A stretch of DNA of 46,007 bases from an uncultured Flavobacteriaceae bacterium (GTDB lineage: Bacteria; Bacteroidota; Bacteroidia; Flavobacteriales; Flavobacteriaceae). The translations under genes and the position numbers were made by a program. Positions 18,271 through 25,589 of this stretch are shown one piece after another; position 1 is the first letter of the stretch, and each line of letters begins with the position of its first letter. The notes under the pieces were generated by a model, which did no database searches, had not been told where the DNA came from, and saw only the letters and a list, made by a program, of their open reading frames with translations. The stretch covers positions 1-46,007 of the forward strand of contig CALHCJ010000023.1 of assembly GCA_937936275.1 (NCBI GenBank). Reading direction: 5' to 3'.

Positions 18271-18720
18271 ATGGCCCTACAGCAACAGGTAATGGAACAG
18301 ATGAAAGTCGCTATGAAAGCGAAAGATAAGGTTGCTTTAGAATCATTAAGGGCAATTAAGTCTGCTTTATTATTAGCACAGACAGAATCGGGTTCTGGTG
18401 CAGCAATGAGTGAAGAAGCTGAAATACAATTGGTGCAGAAACTAGTAAAGCAGAGAAAGGATAGTGCTTCTATTTTTATTGCTCAAGGAAGAAATGATTT
18501 AGCCGAGCCAGAATTGGCTCAAGTAGCTGTTATTGAACAGTTTTTACCAGAACAGCTTGGGGAAGCAGAAATAGCAAAAGTTGTTGAGGAAACTATTGCT
18601 GCTACGGGCGCTTCTGGAATGAAAGATATGGGAAAAGTGATGGGAATGGTATCTAAAAAGTTAGCTGGTCAAGCTGATGGAAAAACGATTTCCACGATTG
18701 TTAAAAGTAAGTTGACTTAA
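18271..18720 (+). CDS. yqeY: GatB/YqeY domain-containing protein
   Basis: A 149 aa protein matching the YqeY family: MKAKDKVALESLRAIKSAL near the N-terminus, KQRKDSASIF-AQGRNDLAEPELAQ in the middle, EQFLPEQLGEAEI, and a C-terminal GKVMGMVSKKLAGQADGK segment. The fold resembles the C-terminal tail domain of the amidotransferase subunit GatB, and a role connected with tRNA has been proposed, but the function is not established. The frame is open back to 18172, but that stretch contains the ftsZ terminator, so the ATG at 18271 is the real start. It is followed by tRNA-Arg. Confidence 0.93.
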   Translation: MALQQQVMEQMKVAMKAKDKVALESLRAIKSALLLAQTESGSGAAMSEEAEIQLVQKLVKQRKDSASIFIAQGRNDLAEPELAQVAVIEQFLPEQLGEAEIAKVVEETIAATGASGMKDMGKVMGMVSKKLAGQADGKTISTIVKSKLT

Positions 18721-18778
18721 AAGTTAGCAGTCAATAATTGCAGCTGGTAACAAAGTTTATTTTGATTACTGATAATAC

Positions 18779-18852
18779 GGCCGCGTGGCGCAACTGAATA
18801 GCGCATCAGATTTCGGCTCTGAGGGTTGGGGGTTTGAATCCCTTCGCGGTCA
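18779..18852 (+). tRNA. tRNA-Arg (anticodon TCG, reads CGA), with A19/U56
   Basis: A full cloverleaf of 74 nt can be drawn. The acceptor stem GGCCGCG pairs with CGCGGTC (one G2.U71 wobble). The D stem is GCGC/GCGC, the anticodon stem TCAGA/TCTGA with loop TTTCGGC giving anticodon TCG, and the T stem GGGGG/CCCTT with two G.U pairs. The discriminator is A73; CCA is not encoded. A20, an arginine identity base in E. coli, is kept. Unusual: position 19 is A (18797) and position 56 is T (18835), replacing the near-invariant G19-C56 tertiary pair by A-U. Position 12-23 is G-C with G9. A terminator follows 8 bases downstream. Confidence 0.93.
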
Positions 18853-18859
18853 CTACATG

Positions 18860-18888
18860 AAAAGGTCTTGCTTAGCAAGACCTTTTTT
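18860..18888. terminator. Bidirectional terminator between tRNA-Arg and the minus-strand operon
   Basis: AAAAGGTCTTGC (18860-18871), loop TTA, complement at 18875-18886, with T-runs readable on either strand. It ends the tRNA transcript on the plus strand and the four-gene two-component unit, whose last gene stops at 18892, on the minus strand. Confidence 0.9.
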
Positions 18889-18891
18889 ATA

Positions 18892-19248
18892 CTATAAATA
18901 TTCTAAGATTACATCTTTCTGAGGACATTCTTCCTGAAGATTAAAAATACAGAAGTGATCTAGTATAGCCAGAATTTTATTGAATCCTAAAATCGCTTCG
19001 TTTTCAATTAGGGCTATTTGATTATAGCGATTTATGTGAAGTGTAATTGATCCATTGTTACCTGTTAATACGACATGTACTTCTCCATGGCTCCAGATAT
19101 CTTGTTCTGAACAAATTAAAAAATTGTACATCCCTAATATTTGTAGCAGATGTTTCATGAATTCTCTTTGGTCCTTAATAATATCAAAATGAATGGCTCT
19201 AATGCCATAGTCATTCATCTTTAAGGTGTAGGTAAAAGTTGAGTCCAT
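18892..19248 (-). CDS. Hypothetical protein, last gene of the two-component operon
   Basis: A 118 aa protein with no recognised domain. The frame is open further upstream (to 19320), but that part overlaps the preceding lipoprotein gene in another frame. The ATG at 19248, 7 bases after the lipoprotein stop, gives a plausible start (MDSTFTYTLKMNDYG). The sequence is of mixed alpha/beta type with scattered cysteines, no signal peptide and no membrane helix, so a small cytoplasmic protein is likely. A YTLK-type beginning and GEVHVVLTGNNGSITLHINR in the middle suggest beta strands. Tight spacing suggests cotranslation with the lipoprotein. Confidence 0.6.
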   Translation of the reverse strand: MDSTFTYTLKMNDYGIRAIHFDIIKDQREFMKHLLQILGMYNFLICSEQDIWSHGEVHVVLTGNNGSITLHINRYNQIALIENEAILGFNKILAILDHFCIFNLQEECPQKDVILEYL

Positions 19249-19255
19249 ACCGGTA

Positions 19256-19657
19256 TTAAAGACCAGCCACCATTTCGTTTTTAATTTTCTCGATAAGGTC
19301 ATCTGCAAAAAAACCTTCAACCACTTCTCGAATATGTGCTTCCTGTAGTGAGGAGTTCGCGGTTCGATACTCGGCTTGAATTAAGTCTTTTGCAGGAAAG
19401 GTTTCACAGTGTATTTCTTCACCTTGTTCATTTAAAGCCTGAAAGGTTGCAACGCTGTTCATAATCGTTTTTCCTGAAAGCGTCAAATGAACAAAATCGT
19501 TTTTTCCTTTTCCAGAAAATGGAAGAATAGCTGTACTTTGAAGCAGCATGTCTGACTTCACGGTAGATTGTCGTTTTGGAATTTCAGTCGTTTTTTTATC
19601 GTTGCTACAAGAGATAAAAAAAACCGCTGTGACCAATAGTAGAACTTTTAGTTTCAT
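19256..19657 (-). CDS. Hypothetical lipoprotein next to the two-component system
   Basis: A 133 aa protein with a lipoprotein signal: MKLKVLLLVTAVFFISC, with the lipidated cysteine at residue 17 followed by SNDKK. The ATG at 19657 was preferred to the longer frame (to 19738) because it gives a clean lipoprotein signal. The mature part is polar, with one further cysteine (EEIHCETF) and an acidic C-terminal helix. I do not recognise a family. It follows the response regulator by 97 bases, a spacer that holds two dyads and a CATCTTTG box, so it is a candidate target of the regulator. Confidence 0.7.
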   Translation of the reverse strand: MKLKVLLLVTAVFFISCSNDKKTTEIPKRQSTVKSDMLLQSTAILPFSGKGKNDFVHLTLSGKTIMNSVATFQALNEQGEEIHCETFPAKDLIQAEYRTANSSLQEAHIREVVEGFFADDLIEKIKNEMVAGL

Positions 19658-19683
19658 AGTTGTATTGTTTTTGTTGAACAGTA

Positions 19684-19691
19684 CAAAGATG
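19684..19691 (-). promoter_or_regulatory. Possible -7 box (CATCTTTG) for the lipoprotein gene
   Basis: One mismatch to TAnnTTTG on the minus strand, 26 bases before the ATG at 19657. The paired dyads lie 34-62 bases further upstream, where an activator site would be expected. Confidence 0.35.
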
Positions 19692-19724
19692 AAATAACAC
19701 GAATGGCAGAGGTACACTAAAGAT

Positions 19725-19753
19725 GGTGAAAACACCACCCCTGTTTTCAGGGG
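19725..19753. promoter_or_regulatory. Two adjacent dyads with TG-AAAA-CA core: candidate regulator sites
   Basis: GGTG-AAAA-CACC at 19725-19736 and CCCCTG-TTTT-CAGGGG at 19738-19753. Both have a 4-base A/T centre flanked by TG/CA, in opposite orientation, with centres 15 bases apart. They lie between the response regulator gene and the lipoprotein gene. A related sequence, sharing 13 identical bases with the second dyad, is at 22486-22498 upstream of the kinase. Binding by the NarL-type regulator is inference. The second dyad could also be an RNA hairpin after the regulator stop, but no T-run follows directly. Confidence 0.45.
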
Positions 19754-19754
19754 A

Positions 19755-20399
19755 TTAAGAATCTAACAACCCCATTTTAATAGCGTGTTTAGTGAGACCA
19801 GCTAAGTTCTTCACTTGTAATTTAGAAATTAAGTTTTTGCGGTAACTCTCTATGGTATGTTTGCTTAAAAAAAGTGTGTCTGCAATTTCCTGTGTTGTGT
19901 TTTCCTCTGCGATTAGCTTTAGAACTTCCTTCTCGCGATTGGTCAAAGATACTTCTTCGGAATTTTTATTTTCAAACATGGCATCCGTATAGGCTCTTTT
20001 AATCTCTGTAGAAAAATATTTTTCCCCTTTTACAATCTTACGAATGGCCTCAAGAAGTTCCTCTTTTTCTGCATTCTTTGGCACGTAACCGTCTACATTA
20101 TTCCGAATTAATTTATCGATCATTACACCATCTATATGCATGCTCACCACGAGCGTTTTTAAAGATGGATATTTTTCTTTCACAATTTGATTCAGCTCAA
20201 TACCATTCATTTCGGGCATTGTCAAGTCGGTGATTAAAAGATTAAGATTATCCACCCCATTTATGTCTAGATACTTAACCACTTGAGCACCATTTTTAAA
20301 AGTAGTGTCAACGTTAAATTCTGGGGCATCTTTGAGAATACTCATTAATCCATCGATAAACATTTTGTGATCGTCGGCAATAATTAAATTATACATCAT
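19755..20399 (-). CDS. NarL/LuxR-family response regulator
   Basis: A 214 aa response regulator: N-terminal receiver domain with acidic pocket Asp9-Asp10, phosphoacceptor Asp58 in LLITDLTMPEMNG, and the conserved lysine in VPKNAEKEELL. It is followed by a LuxR-type helix-turn-helix (SLTNREKEVLKLIAEENTTQEIADTLFLS, then the recognition helix HTIESYRKNLISKL, about residues 150-200). It is a DNA-binding output regulator whose partner is the kinase encoded just upstream; the genes overlap by 11 bases, so the pairing is very likely. Target sites are unknown; dyads at 19725-19753 are candidates. Confidence 0.94.
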   Translation of the reverse strand: MMYNLIIADDHKMFIDGLMSILKDAPEFNVDTTFKNGAQVVKYLDINGVDNLNLLITDLTMPEMNGIELNQIVKEKYPSLKTLVVSMHIDGVMIDKLIRNNVDGYVPKNAEKEELLEAIRKIVKGEKYFSTEIKRAYTDAMFENKNSEEVSLTNREKEVLKLIAEENTTQEIADTLFLSKHTIESYRKNLISKLQVKNLAGLTKHAIKMGLLDS

Positions 20400-22308
20400 A
20401 AGTGTTAGATTTTATAGGAATTGAAATACTTACCACAGTTCCGCGATTAACGGTAGCATCAATATGTAAAGTGCCGTTTAACTCTTGTACCCTATTTTTA
20501 ATATTTTGAAGGCCAATGCCTTCATTATTTGTTTCAACGTTGAAACCGATTCCATTATCTTCGAAAAGAACTGAAAGTTCTTTTTCAATCAGACTTAAAT
20601 GAATTTCTGCTGATGAAGCCTTTGCATGTTTCAGGGTGTTTGTCATCAGCTCTTGTATGATTTTATAGATTTCCATCTGCTGTTTCTCATCGATCTGATT
20701 GATTTCTTTTTCAGGGTGGGGGTGAAAGCCTACTACAATTTCACCGGTTCCAGAGATTGATTTTAAATATTTTTTGATTAAATCGGTGAAAGCATTTTGT
20801 TGGAAATTTTTAGGAATCAAGGTATGTGAAATATCGCGTACTAATTGATAGGTTTCGTCAATTTGACCCGTTAAGGATTTTAATTTTTCTGAATCTCCAT
20901 TCATGCTGGCAAACTGTAATTTTATACCCGCCAAGTTACCGCCAATACTATCATGTAATTCTTGAGCAATGCGTTTTCGTTCCTCATCTTGTCCTTCAAT
21001 CGCTGCTTTTATCAAGTTTAATTCTTGTTGCTGCTTTAGTGCAATTACTTTTTGTTCATTAATTACGTTTTGTTTTTTGACCAACTCGCTTTGTGTTTGA
21101 ATCTTTTGATAATAAACATATAACAAGGCTAAGACTGGAATCAATACAATGAGAAATCCTATTAAAAATGCGTATTTGATTGTTTTTTGACGTTCAAGCT
21201 CCGCAGTTTTAAAAATTTGGTCTTCCTCAAGAGAAGTAATCGCCTTTTCTTTTTGCAAGGTTTCGTATTGAACTTCTAGTTCTTTGTTTATGCGCTGTTG
21301 TTGTTGCGCTTGAATTTGACCAGTTACGGCATCCAATTGTGTCATTACGGCATACGCGTTTTGATAATCTCCCGTTGCTGCGAAAGTTCTTCTTTGAATA
21401 TCTAGTACTTCTTTCTGATAGTACAAATTTTCTCTTTCAATAGCATTCACATAAGCGACGGAAAGTGCTGCATTGGCAGCTTCGTAATTTTTATTATTGT
21501 AGTACAGATGCGCCACCCTAATTGTACCCTCAAAGTAAAATACTTTTAAACCAGCAGCAAGACCTTTTTCTCTAGTCTCGTTGTATAATTCAAATGCTAC
21601 ATCTACATCGCCCTCGGCTTCAGCCAAACGACCTAATTTTAAATTGACCTCAAGTTCTTGAGTAAGATTACCGAATTTTTTAGCCCCTTCCAAGGCCTTT
21701 TCATAGTTTGCTTTGGCTTCAACAAATTCTTTTAAATTGAAATTGGCATCACCCAAGCAAATTAATGCATCGTTAGTAATGGTAGGAAGTTCATCTTCAT
21801 AAGTAGATAAACCTTCTTCTAAAATTGCGATAGCTTTTTCCAGTTGATTTTTTAAGATATAGATTTTTGCTAGGCCTATCTTATTGCGATAAACCTCTTT
21901 TGCGTTTTTTCCAGCTTCTGCGTTGGTAATCCCTCTTATATGCCATTTAATACTATTATCTAAAAGCCCGTTATATCTGTTTCCAACGCCTAAAATGTAA
22001 TACGCTTTCGCGTAAAATGTTTTCTTGTCATCTTCGGTAATATCCCAAAGTTCAAGTTCTTTTTGATATAGATTTCCATAGTGAAGTATGGAGTCTGTAT
22101 TCGCTTGATCGATATGGTAAGCGGCGAGTTGATCAATCACAGAAAAACGCTGTACTCCATAGTCTGCATTTTTTAACGCTCGGTAGTGAGGTTCTAGCGA
22201 CTTTTGTTTTTCGTTGGGTATAGTCGAAAAGGTGATTCGCTGTGTTTCTTGAACGGTATCGGTTTCAATGACTTGCGAAAATAATACGTTTGCACATATC
22301 AATAGCAT
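20389..22308 (-). CDS. Sensor histidine kinase with TPR sensor region (HisKA_3 type)
   Basis: A 639 aa kinase. From the N-terminus: a signal-like hydrophobic stretch, a periplasmic region of TPR-like helical repeats (about 40-330), one membrane segment (about 379-400), a coiled coil, the dimerisation/phosphoacceptor block ERKRIAQELHDSIGG with His452, and an HATPase_c domain (N-box QELMTNTLKHAKAS, then DNGIGF and GIGLQNIKNRV). TPR-kinases of this type are typical of Bacteroidota; the signal is unknown. The start is uncertain: the ATG at 22308 gives MLLICANVLFSQ without basic residues, while the frame stays open upstream to 22425 with a basic stretch (QRRSQRKW) but no ATG, GTG or TTG. It overlaps its regulator gene by 11 bases. 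Confidence 0.9.
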   Translation of the reverse strand: MLLICANVLFSQVIETDTVQETQRITFSTIPNEKQKSLEPHYRALKNADYGVQRFSVIDQLAAYHIDQANTDSILHYGNLYQKELELWDITEDDKKTFYAKAYYILGVGNRYNGLLDNSIKWHIRGITNAEAGKNAKEVYRNKIGLAKIYILKNQLEKAIAILEEGLSTYEDELPTITNDALICLGDANFNLKEFVEAKANYEKALEGAKKFGNLTQELEVNLKLGRLAEAEGDVDVAFELYNETREKGLAAGLKVFYFEGTIRVAHLYYNNKNYEAANAALSVAYVNAIERENLYYQKEVLDIQRRTFAATGDYQNAYAVMTQLDAVTGQIQAQQQQRINKELEVQYETLQKEKAITSLEEDQIFKTAELERQKTIKYAFLIGFLIVLIPVLALLYVYYQKIQTQSELVKKQNVINEQKVIALKQQQELNLIKAAIEGQDEERKRIAQELHDSIGGNLAGIKLQFASMNGDSEKLKSLTGQIDETYQLVRDISHTLIPKNFQQNAFTDLIKKYLKSISGTGEIVVGFHPHPEKEINQIDEKQQMEIYKIIQELMTNTLKHAKASSAEIHLSLIEKELSVLFEDNGIGFNVETNNEGIGLQNIKNRVQELNGTLHIDATVNRGTVVSISIPIKSNTYDV

Positions 22309-22485
22309 AGCCGATAGCCATTTTCTTTGACTACGCCTTTGGTAATATATATAAGGTTGCTCTTTTCTCAGGGATATAATTTTAGATTTTCTTTGTTGTT
22401 TTACACTAAACCTATAAAAGTTTAATCAATAGACAAATTTCATCTTTTATGTATAACGCAAATACGTACATTATAGTGAAAAAGC

Positions 22486-22498
22486 ATCCCCTGAAAAC
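22486..22498. promoter_or_regulatory. Second copy of the regulator-site motif upstream of the kinase
   Basis: ATCCCCTGAAAAC here is the exact reverse complement of 19743-19755 (13 bases). One arm of the dyad (CCCCTG) is kept; the other is degenerate (CCGTGA instead of CAGGGG). It lies in the 205-base spacer between ypdA and the kinase gene, 178 bases before the kinase ATG. It may be an autoregulation site. Confidence 0.35.
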
Positions 22499-22513
22499 CG
22501 TGATATTTTGAAA

Positions 22514-23497
22514 TTATGAGCTTTTTTCTTCTGAAAATGCCTTCAATATGTGATTTACAATGATTTTTGCATGAATACGCGAATTCTCAATAAACCATTT
22601 ATGCGTTTCCATTCCACCACAAATAACACCAGCTAGATACAATCCGGAAATATTACTCTCCATAGAGTCAGGATTATAATTTGGAAGTCTTTTTTCATCG
22701 CTGGAAAGCTCAACACCTAAATTTTCCAAAAAGTCAAAATTGGGTCTATAACCCGTAAGTGCAAGAACAAAATCATTTTCTAGGGTAATTTCACCATCAG
22801 GTGTATGAATCTGAATATTATCTTCCCTTATTTCTTTTACTTGAGTGTTAAAATAGGCTTTGATGCTTCCTTCTTCAATACGATTGATAATATCAGGACG
22901 CACCCAATACTTGACACGAGAGCCAACTTCTGAGCCTCGGATGATTAAGGATACTTCTGATCCTTTCCGGTAACATTCAAGTGCTGCATCAATAGCTGAA
23001 TTGCTAGCACCTATTACAGCAAGCTTCTGGTTTGCATAATAATGCGGATTGTCATAATAGTGAGAAACCTTAGTTAACTCTTCTCCTGGAACGTTGAGCA
23101 TTTTTGGTAAATCATAAAAACCAGTAGCTAGAACTATGTTTACAGCGTTGTAGGTCGTCTTGTCAGAAATAACGGTAAAAATGTTTTCGCTTTTGGTAAC
23201 ATGATCAACCTTTTCAAATAGATGGATATTTAACTTATTTGATGTGACAATTCTGCGATAGTACTCTAAAGCTTCATCTCTTTTAGGTTTTGCTTCAATA
23301 CTAATAAATGGAATTTCATCGATCTCTAGTTTTTCAGATGACGAAAAGAATTGCATGTTCGACGGGTAGTTGAAAAGGGAATTTACAATCGGTCCTTTTT
23401 CGATGATAAGATAGTTAAGACCATTCTTTTGTGCTTCAAGTCCACATGCAATACCGATCGGGCCACCGCCTATAATAACAAGGTCGAATATATTCAT
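22514..23497 (-). CDS. ypdA: YpdA-family FAD-dependent (bacillithiol disulfide) reductase
   Basis: A 327 aa two-dinucleotide-fold flavoprotein: FAD loop VIIGGGPIGIACGLEAQ (GGGPIG at residues 10-15) and NADPH fold AVIGASNSAIDAALE, with the second FAD contact ISGLYLAGVICGG near the C-terminus. The redox CxxC of thioredoxin reductases is absent, as in YpdA, which reduces oxidised bacillithiol in Firmicutes; bacillithiol-type thiols are also reported in Bacteroidota. The substrate here is inferred from family. Its ATG overlaps the rpe stop by one base (TAATG), so the two genes form an operon. Confidence 0.88.
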   Translation of the reverse strand: MNIFDLVIIGGGPIGIACGLEAQKNGLNYLIIEKGPIVNSLFNYPSNMQFFSSSEKLEIDEIPFISIEAKPKRDEALEYYRRIVTSNKLNIHLFEKVDHVTKSENIFTVISDKTTYNAVNIVLATGFYDLPKMLNVPGEELTKVSHYYDNPHYYANQKLAVIGASNSAIDAALECYRKGSEVSLIIRGSEVGSRVKYWVRPDIINRIEEGSIKAYFNTQVKEIREDNIQIHTPDGEITLENDFVLALTGYRPNFDFLENLGVELSSDEKRLPNYNPDSMESNISGLYLAGVICGGMETHKWFIENSRIHAKIIVNHILKAFSEEKSS

Positions 23498-24153
23498 TAA
23501 CCTGCTAGTTCTTTTAAGTCTCTAATAGTCTGAGTCGGATTGGCACTTTTAAATACAAAACTACCCGCAACTAAAACATCGGCCCCAGCATCCGTCAATA
23601 ATTTAGCATTTAACGAGGTGACCCCGCCATCTATTTCGATTAATGTTTTGGCGTTCTTTGTGGTAATAAGTGTTTTTAAAGCGTTGACCTTTTCATACGT
23701 ATTTTCTATAAAGGATTGTCCACCAAAACCAGGGTTTACGCTCATCAAACAGACTACGTCAATGTCTTTAATGGTATCTGCCAAAAGGTCAACATTGGTA
23801 TGCGGATTCAAGGCAACTCCGGCTTGCATACCTTCCGCCTTGATTGCTTGTAAAGTTCTATGCAGATGCGTACATGCTTCATAGTGCACTGTAAGTACGT
23901 CAGCCCCTAATTCGGCAAAAGTTTTAATGTAACGATCAGGATCGACAATCATTAAATGCACGTCTAAAGGTTTGGTTGCATGTTTAGCAATTGCCTTTAT
24001 AACAGGCATGCCGTAAGATATATTAGGAACAAAAACACCATCCATAACATCAATATGATGCCAGTCGGCTTCACTTTGGTTCACCATTTCTACATCATGC
24101 TGTAGGTTTCCGAAATCTGCAGCTAGAAGGGAAGGTGCAATTTTTGTGTTCAT
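23497..24153 (-). CDS. rpe: Ribulose-phosphate 3-epimerase
   Basis: A 218 aa TIM-barrel enzyme interconverting ribulose 5-phosphate and xylulose 5-phosphate in the pentose phosphate pathway. Family motifs are present: APSLLAADFGNL at the start, the metal site HIDVMDGVFVPNISYG (His33, Asp35), DVHLMI with His66, VCLMSVNPGFGGQSFI, and EIDGGV with the second catalytic Asp. The length is normal. A TACTTTTG box lies 27 bases before the ATG. It is translated together with ypdA through a TAATG overlap; NADPH from the pentose phosphate pathway would serve the reductase, but that link is inference. Confidence 0.96.
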   Translation of the reverse strand: MNTKIAPSLLAADFGNLQHDVEMVNQSEADWHHIDVMDGVFVPNISYGMPVIKAIAKHATKPLDVHLMIVDPDRYIKTFAELGADVLTVHYEACTHLHRTLQAIKAEGMQAGVALNPHTNVDLLADTIKDIDVVCLMSVNPGFGGQSFIENTYEKVNALKTLITTKNAKTLIEIDGGVTSLNAKLLTDAGADVLVAGSFVFKSANPTQTIRDLKELAG

Positions 24154-24180
24154 ATTGAATCGAATCTTGAAATTTTATTA

Positions 24181-24188
24181 CAAAAGTA
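24181..24188 (-). promoter_or_regulatory. Putative -7 promoter box (TACTTTTG) for rpe-ypdA
   Basis: Exact TAnnTTTG match on the minus strand, 27 bases before the rpe ATG. No -33 TTG at the expected spacing. Confidence 0.5.
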
Positions 24189-24241
24189 CGTAATTGCCGT
24201 GGTAGTTAATAACCTAGCGTTTAGTTCTGGGTCGGAAATAT

Positions 24242-24850
24242 TTATTCTCTCAATCCATATTTGTAACCAAACCTTAGATGTATGTTGAATAATATATCTT
24301 CAAAATCTTCGGTGCCTCCAGTAATAGTTTCAGATTTACGTACTTTGGTTAAATCTATACCAATTCCGGCACCGATTTCAATATTCCATCGATAGTTAAT
24401 GTTACGCCTAATGCCCCAAGTAGGAACTATAAAAAAACCTCCGTCAACTTCATTGATGCCTTTTGGCGAATATGCTAAAATTTCAGGGTAGTATCTTACG
24501 CCAATTGAAAAGTAGTTGCCACTATTATGAAATGTATTTTTGCTGTTGCCTTGCCTTTTTGAAGAGTTGTAGTACCAACGTGGTTCTAAAGTAACTACGG
24601 GTAAAAAGAGTGGAAACTGATTTTTAAAGAATTCTAGTCTTTTAGATTCAAATTCAATAGTTGAAAATAAAGGTGCTTCGTATCCAATTTCGGAATGTAA
24701 AGCCCAATTTTTAGAAACTCTTAACTCATTGTTCCACCACACACCCAAGTAACCAAATTGAATTCCGTTGATGGATTCATCAACGACTTGTGCTTTCGTA
24801 GGTATAATAAAAAGAAAAGATATGAGTACGAGGCAATAGACTTTTTTCAA
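24242..24850 (-). CDS. Secreted hypothetical protein, probable outer-membrane beta-barrel
   Basis: A 202 aa protein with a clear signal peptide (MKKVYCLVLISFLFIIPTKAQ, cleavage after KAQ or nearby). The mature chain alternates aromatic and polar residues in strand-like blocks (WALHSEIGYEAPLF, LEPRWYYN, YFSIGVRYYPEI, FFIVPTWGIRRN, WNIEIGAGIGID) and ends with HLRFGYKYGLRE, as expected for a small outer-membrane barrel. I do not recognise a named family. It lies between rpe and the trmL remnant; no TAnnTTTG box is seen directly upstream. Confidence 0.75.
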   Translation of the reverse strand: MKKVYCLVLISFLFIIPTKAQVVDESINGIQFGYLGVWWNNELRVSKNWALHSEIGYEAPLFSTIEFESKRLEFFKNQFPLFLPVVTLEPRWYYNSSKRQGNSKNTFHNSGNYFSIGVRYYPEILAYSPKGINEVDGGFFIVPTWGIRRNINYRWNIEIGAGIGIDLTKVRKSETITGGTEDFEDILFNIHLRFGYKYGLRE

Positions 24851-24906
24851 TTTCGGTGGGGTTTGGTTCTACCCTTTAAACGCAAGAAAAATTTGCTTCG
24901 TATACT

Positions 24907-25362
24907 TCAACTATTCAATTGTCTTAGTCCTTCGTAGATTATGATGCTAACCGCATTGGCCAAATTTAGACTACGAATATGTTTGCTATATCATGGTATT
25001 TTATAACGCTGGGTTAAGTTTGCTTCGATAATTTCTTTGGAAAGTCCAATAGACTCTTTTCCAAATATTAGAAACAGTTCATCGTGATAGTCGATAGACC
25101 AGTGTTCTTTTGTTGCATGGCTCGAAAAGAAAACCATAGGTTTTTCTTTATGAATTAAAAAAAATTCATTTACACTATCATACATGGTAACAGAGAGATG
25201 TTGCCAATAATCAAGGCCAGCTCTTTTCAGACGTTTATCATTCAATTCAAAACCAAAGGGTTTTATTAAATGTAAATGAGAGCCAGTGGCGAGAGCCAAT
25301 CGACCAATATTACCAGTGTTGTTAGGAATCTCAGGTTCGACAAGTACAATATTGAAACCCAT
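24907..25362 (-). pseudogene. trmL: tRNA (cytidine(34)-2'-O)-methyltransferase TrmL, interrupted by in-frame TGA
   Basis: The first 123 codons (25362 to 24994) encode a SPOUT methyltransferase: IVLVEPEIPNNTGNIGRLALATG at the N-terminus and the central LIFGKESIGLSKEII. The frame then meets TGA at 24991-24993, after RYKIP. Beyond it the same frame continues for 27 codons, YSKHIRSLNLANAVSIII then YEGLRQLNS, to a second TGA at 24907. These residues are the conserved C-terminal SPOUT motif that forms the SAM-binding knot, and the total of 151 codons is the normal family length. The TGA sits where relatives have Leu or Met. Either the gene is recently broken, the stop is read through, or it is a sequence error. 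A 123 aa product should not bind SAM. Confidence 0.85.
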
Positions 25363-25589
25363 TATTTTCTAATAGATTGTAAATATAAATGTTCTACTTT
25401 TTCTCTTGCCCAAGGAGTTCTTCTTAAAAATTTTAAACTTGATTTTATAGAGGGATTGCTTTTAAAACAATTAATATTGACTTGCACAGCAAGATCTTCC
25501 CACGAGTATTTTTGAGTAAGGTATTCTAAAATGTCTACCAATTTTACTCCGTGTAGTGGGTTATTGGGTTGTTCTTGCTTTACATCCAT
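25362..25589 (-). CDS. VF530-family small DNA-binding protein (DUF2132)
   Basis: A 75 aa helical protein matching the VF530 family: [58 protein letters not shown]-binding role has been suggested for this family from structure, but the biological function is unknown. It has no signal peptide or membrane segment. Its stop overlaps the ATG of trmL (TAATG), so the two are cotranslated; they have no obvious functional link. The sequence between it and the sigma-factor terminator (25590-25680) shows nothing recognisable. Confidence 0.88.
   Translation of the reverse strand: MDVKQEQPNNPLHGVKLVDILEYLTQKYSWEDLAVQVNINCFKSNPSIKSSLKFLRRTPWAREKVEHLYLQSIRK

Noticed and set aside
19249-19320. Longer form of the small protein after the lipoprotein (start at 19320)
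   Set aside because: It would overlap 65 bases of the lipoprotein gene; the ATG at 19248 gives normal operon spacing.
19738-19753. Dyad after the response regulator as a simple transcription terminator
   Set aside because: The stem is strong but no T-run follows directly on the minus strand, and a second dyad of the same geometry lies next to it; not fully excluded.
24991-25362. trmL as a naturally short, complete gene
   Set aside because: The downstream 27 codons in the same frame encode the conserved SPOUT motif and restore the normal length, so the short form is a truncation.
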